This document shows positions 63,472-64,000 of a stretch of 64,000 bases of DNA, one piece after another. The translations under genes were made by a program, and so were the position numbers. Source of the stretch: Tyto alba. Taxonomy: Eukaryota; Chordata; Aves; Strigiformes; Tytonidae. The notes beneath the pieces were generated by a model. The model was not told where the DNA came from and did no database searches. It saw only the letters and a list, made by a program, of their open reading frames with translations. The stretch is from the NCBI RefSeq assembly GCF_018691265.1, contig NW_024881330.1, positions 18,434,886 through 18,498,885 on the forward strand, written 5' to 3'. The stretch's first letter is position 1. Each line of letters opens with the position of its first letter.

Positions 63472-64000
63472 AAACTATGGCTTGATATCGTTACACATCA
63501 TATAACATCTCAGTTTGAAAGGATAATATTTAGAAAAGTAACAATCAACTGAGAACAAGATCTTATAATTTGAAGTTTGGGTTTCCCTCAATATTATGTG
63601 ATGCTGTCAACACCACTTAACATATAGGATTCTACACATAATTTGATAGCAAAAGGTACACTCATAAATACTGACATACTGAGTATTGAACATACACATT
63701 GGAATAAGTAACTGAGTAAAAATAAATAAAAAGCACTGGATAGATAGCAGTTTTCATTTGGTTTTAAAATATTTAATCTAAAAAAATGAACAATAACTCT
63801 TGTACTTCACAGCTTTTTTTCTAAATTGGCAATTGTAAATGAAAATTATATTTGTCCATTCAAGAACAGAAAACAAGAACATAAGTTATTTATACTATTG
63901 CACTATAATTTTTCCAGCTAAACTGCTTAGAGCACTGTTGTTTCAGAATGTACTGAGGCAATAAATTATAATTTCATATTTGCATTTTTAGTACCTTGGA

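Larger units (their letters stand above)
62062..64000. other. AT-rich non-coding stretch
   Basis: No gene is seen. It contains the hairpin at 63312-63341, an A-rich to CCAA repeat at 63440-63471, and a block of balanced composition at 62860-63060. Confidence 0.55.

Overview
This window looks like AT-rich, gene-poor vertebrate nuclear DNA from a bird. The evidence is several CR1 LINE fragments of the avian type, with 3' ends resembling the octamer tail ATTCTATR, and LTRs that start TGTCNTGG and end CA, as bird endogenous retrovirus (ERV) LTRs do. There is no bacterial gene organisation. I find no host protein-coding exon I can defend. The open frames are short, AT-driven, or lie inside transposons. 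Whether the window is intergenic or one large intron cannot be told from the sequence. || Layout. 1-6500: AT-rich single-copy-like DNA with poly-A tracts and one hairpin. 6500-9230: a less AT-rich, decayed stretch with an old ~50 bp tandem array. 9235-10980: a plus-strand CR1 interrupted by LTR copy 1 (9290-10245). 11249-12311 and 12927-13998: LTR copies 2 (+) and 3 (-), a head-to-head inverted pair with a 615 bp spacer. 15440-15878: a short CR1 that retains RT motifs and the 3' end. 15880-29510: no gene seen; it holds simple repeats, a purine-rich tract and a possible conserved non-coding block. 29512-31512: the longest CR1 (minus strand, ~2 kb), with a recognisable but frameshifted reverse transcriptase. 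36812-38640: a minus-strand CR1 3' end split by LTR copy 4, which is itself split by a different LTR (37538-38011), giving three nested layers. 45128-45230 and 58607-58785: short CR1 3' fragments. 55800-56030: a probable ancient LINE fragment. 60714-60875: a palindrome and microsatellite cluster. 60984-62056: LTR copy 5. 62062-64000: AT-rich DNA with a perfect 14 bp-arm hairpin. || The most informative structure is the five-copy LTR family, about 1.07 kb when full length. Every copy is flanked by its own 5 bp target-site duplication (ACTCC, ATTTC, TCAAT/TTAAT, GGACC, AGGTC), so I can place each boundary to the base and infer five independent insertions. The better-preserved copies carry a CCAAT box and TATTTAAG-type box ~150 bp from the 5' end and an AATAAA ~720 bp further on. 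If those are the real signals, the R region would be unusually long. No gag, pol or env interior lies near any copy, so all are solo LTRs or a non-autonomous element. The nesting gives a relative chronology: CR1 first, the 1.07 kb LTR family next, and the 474 bp LTR last.
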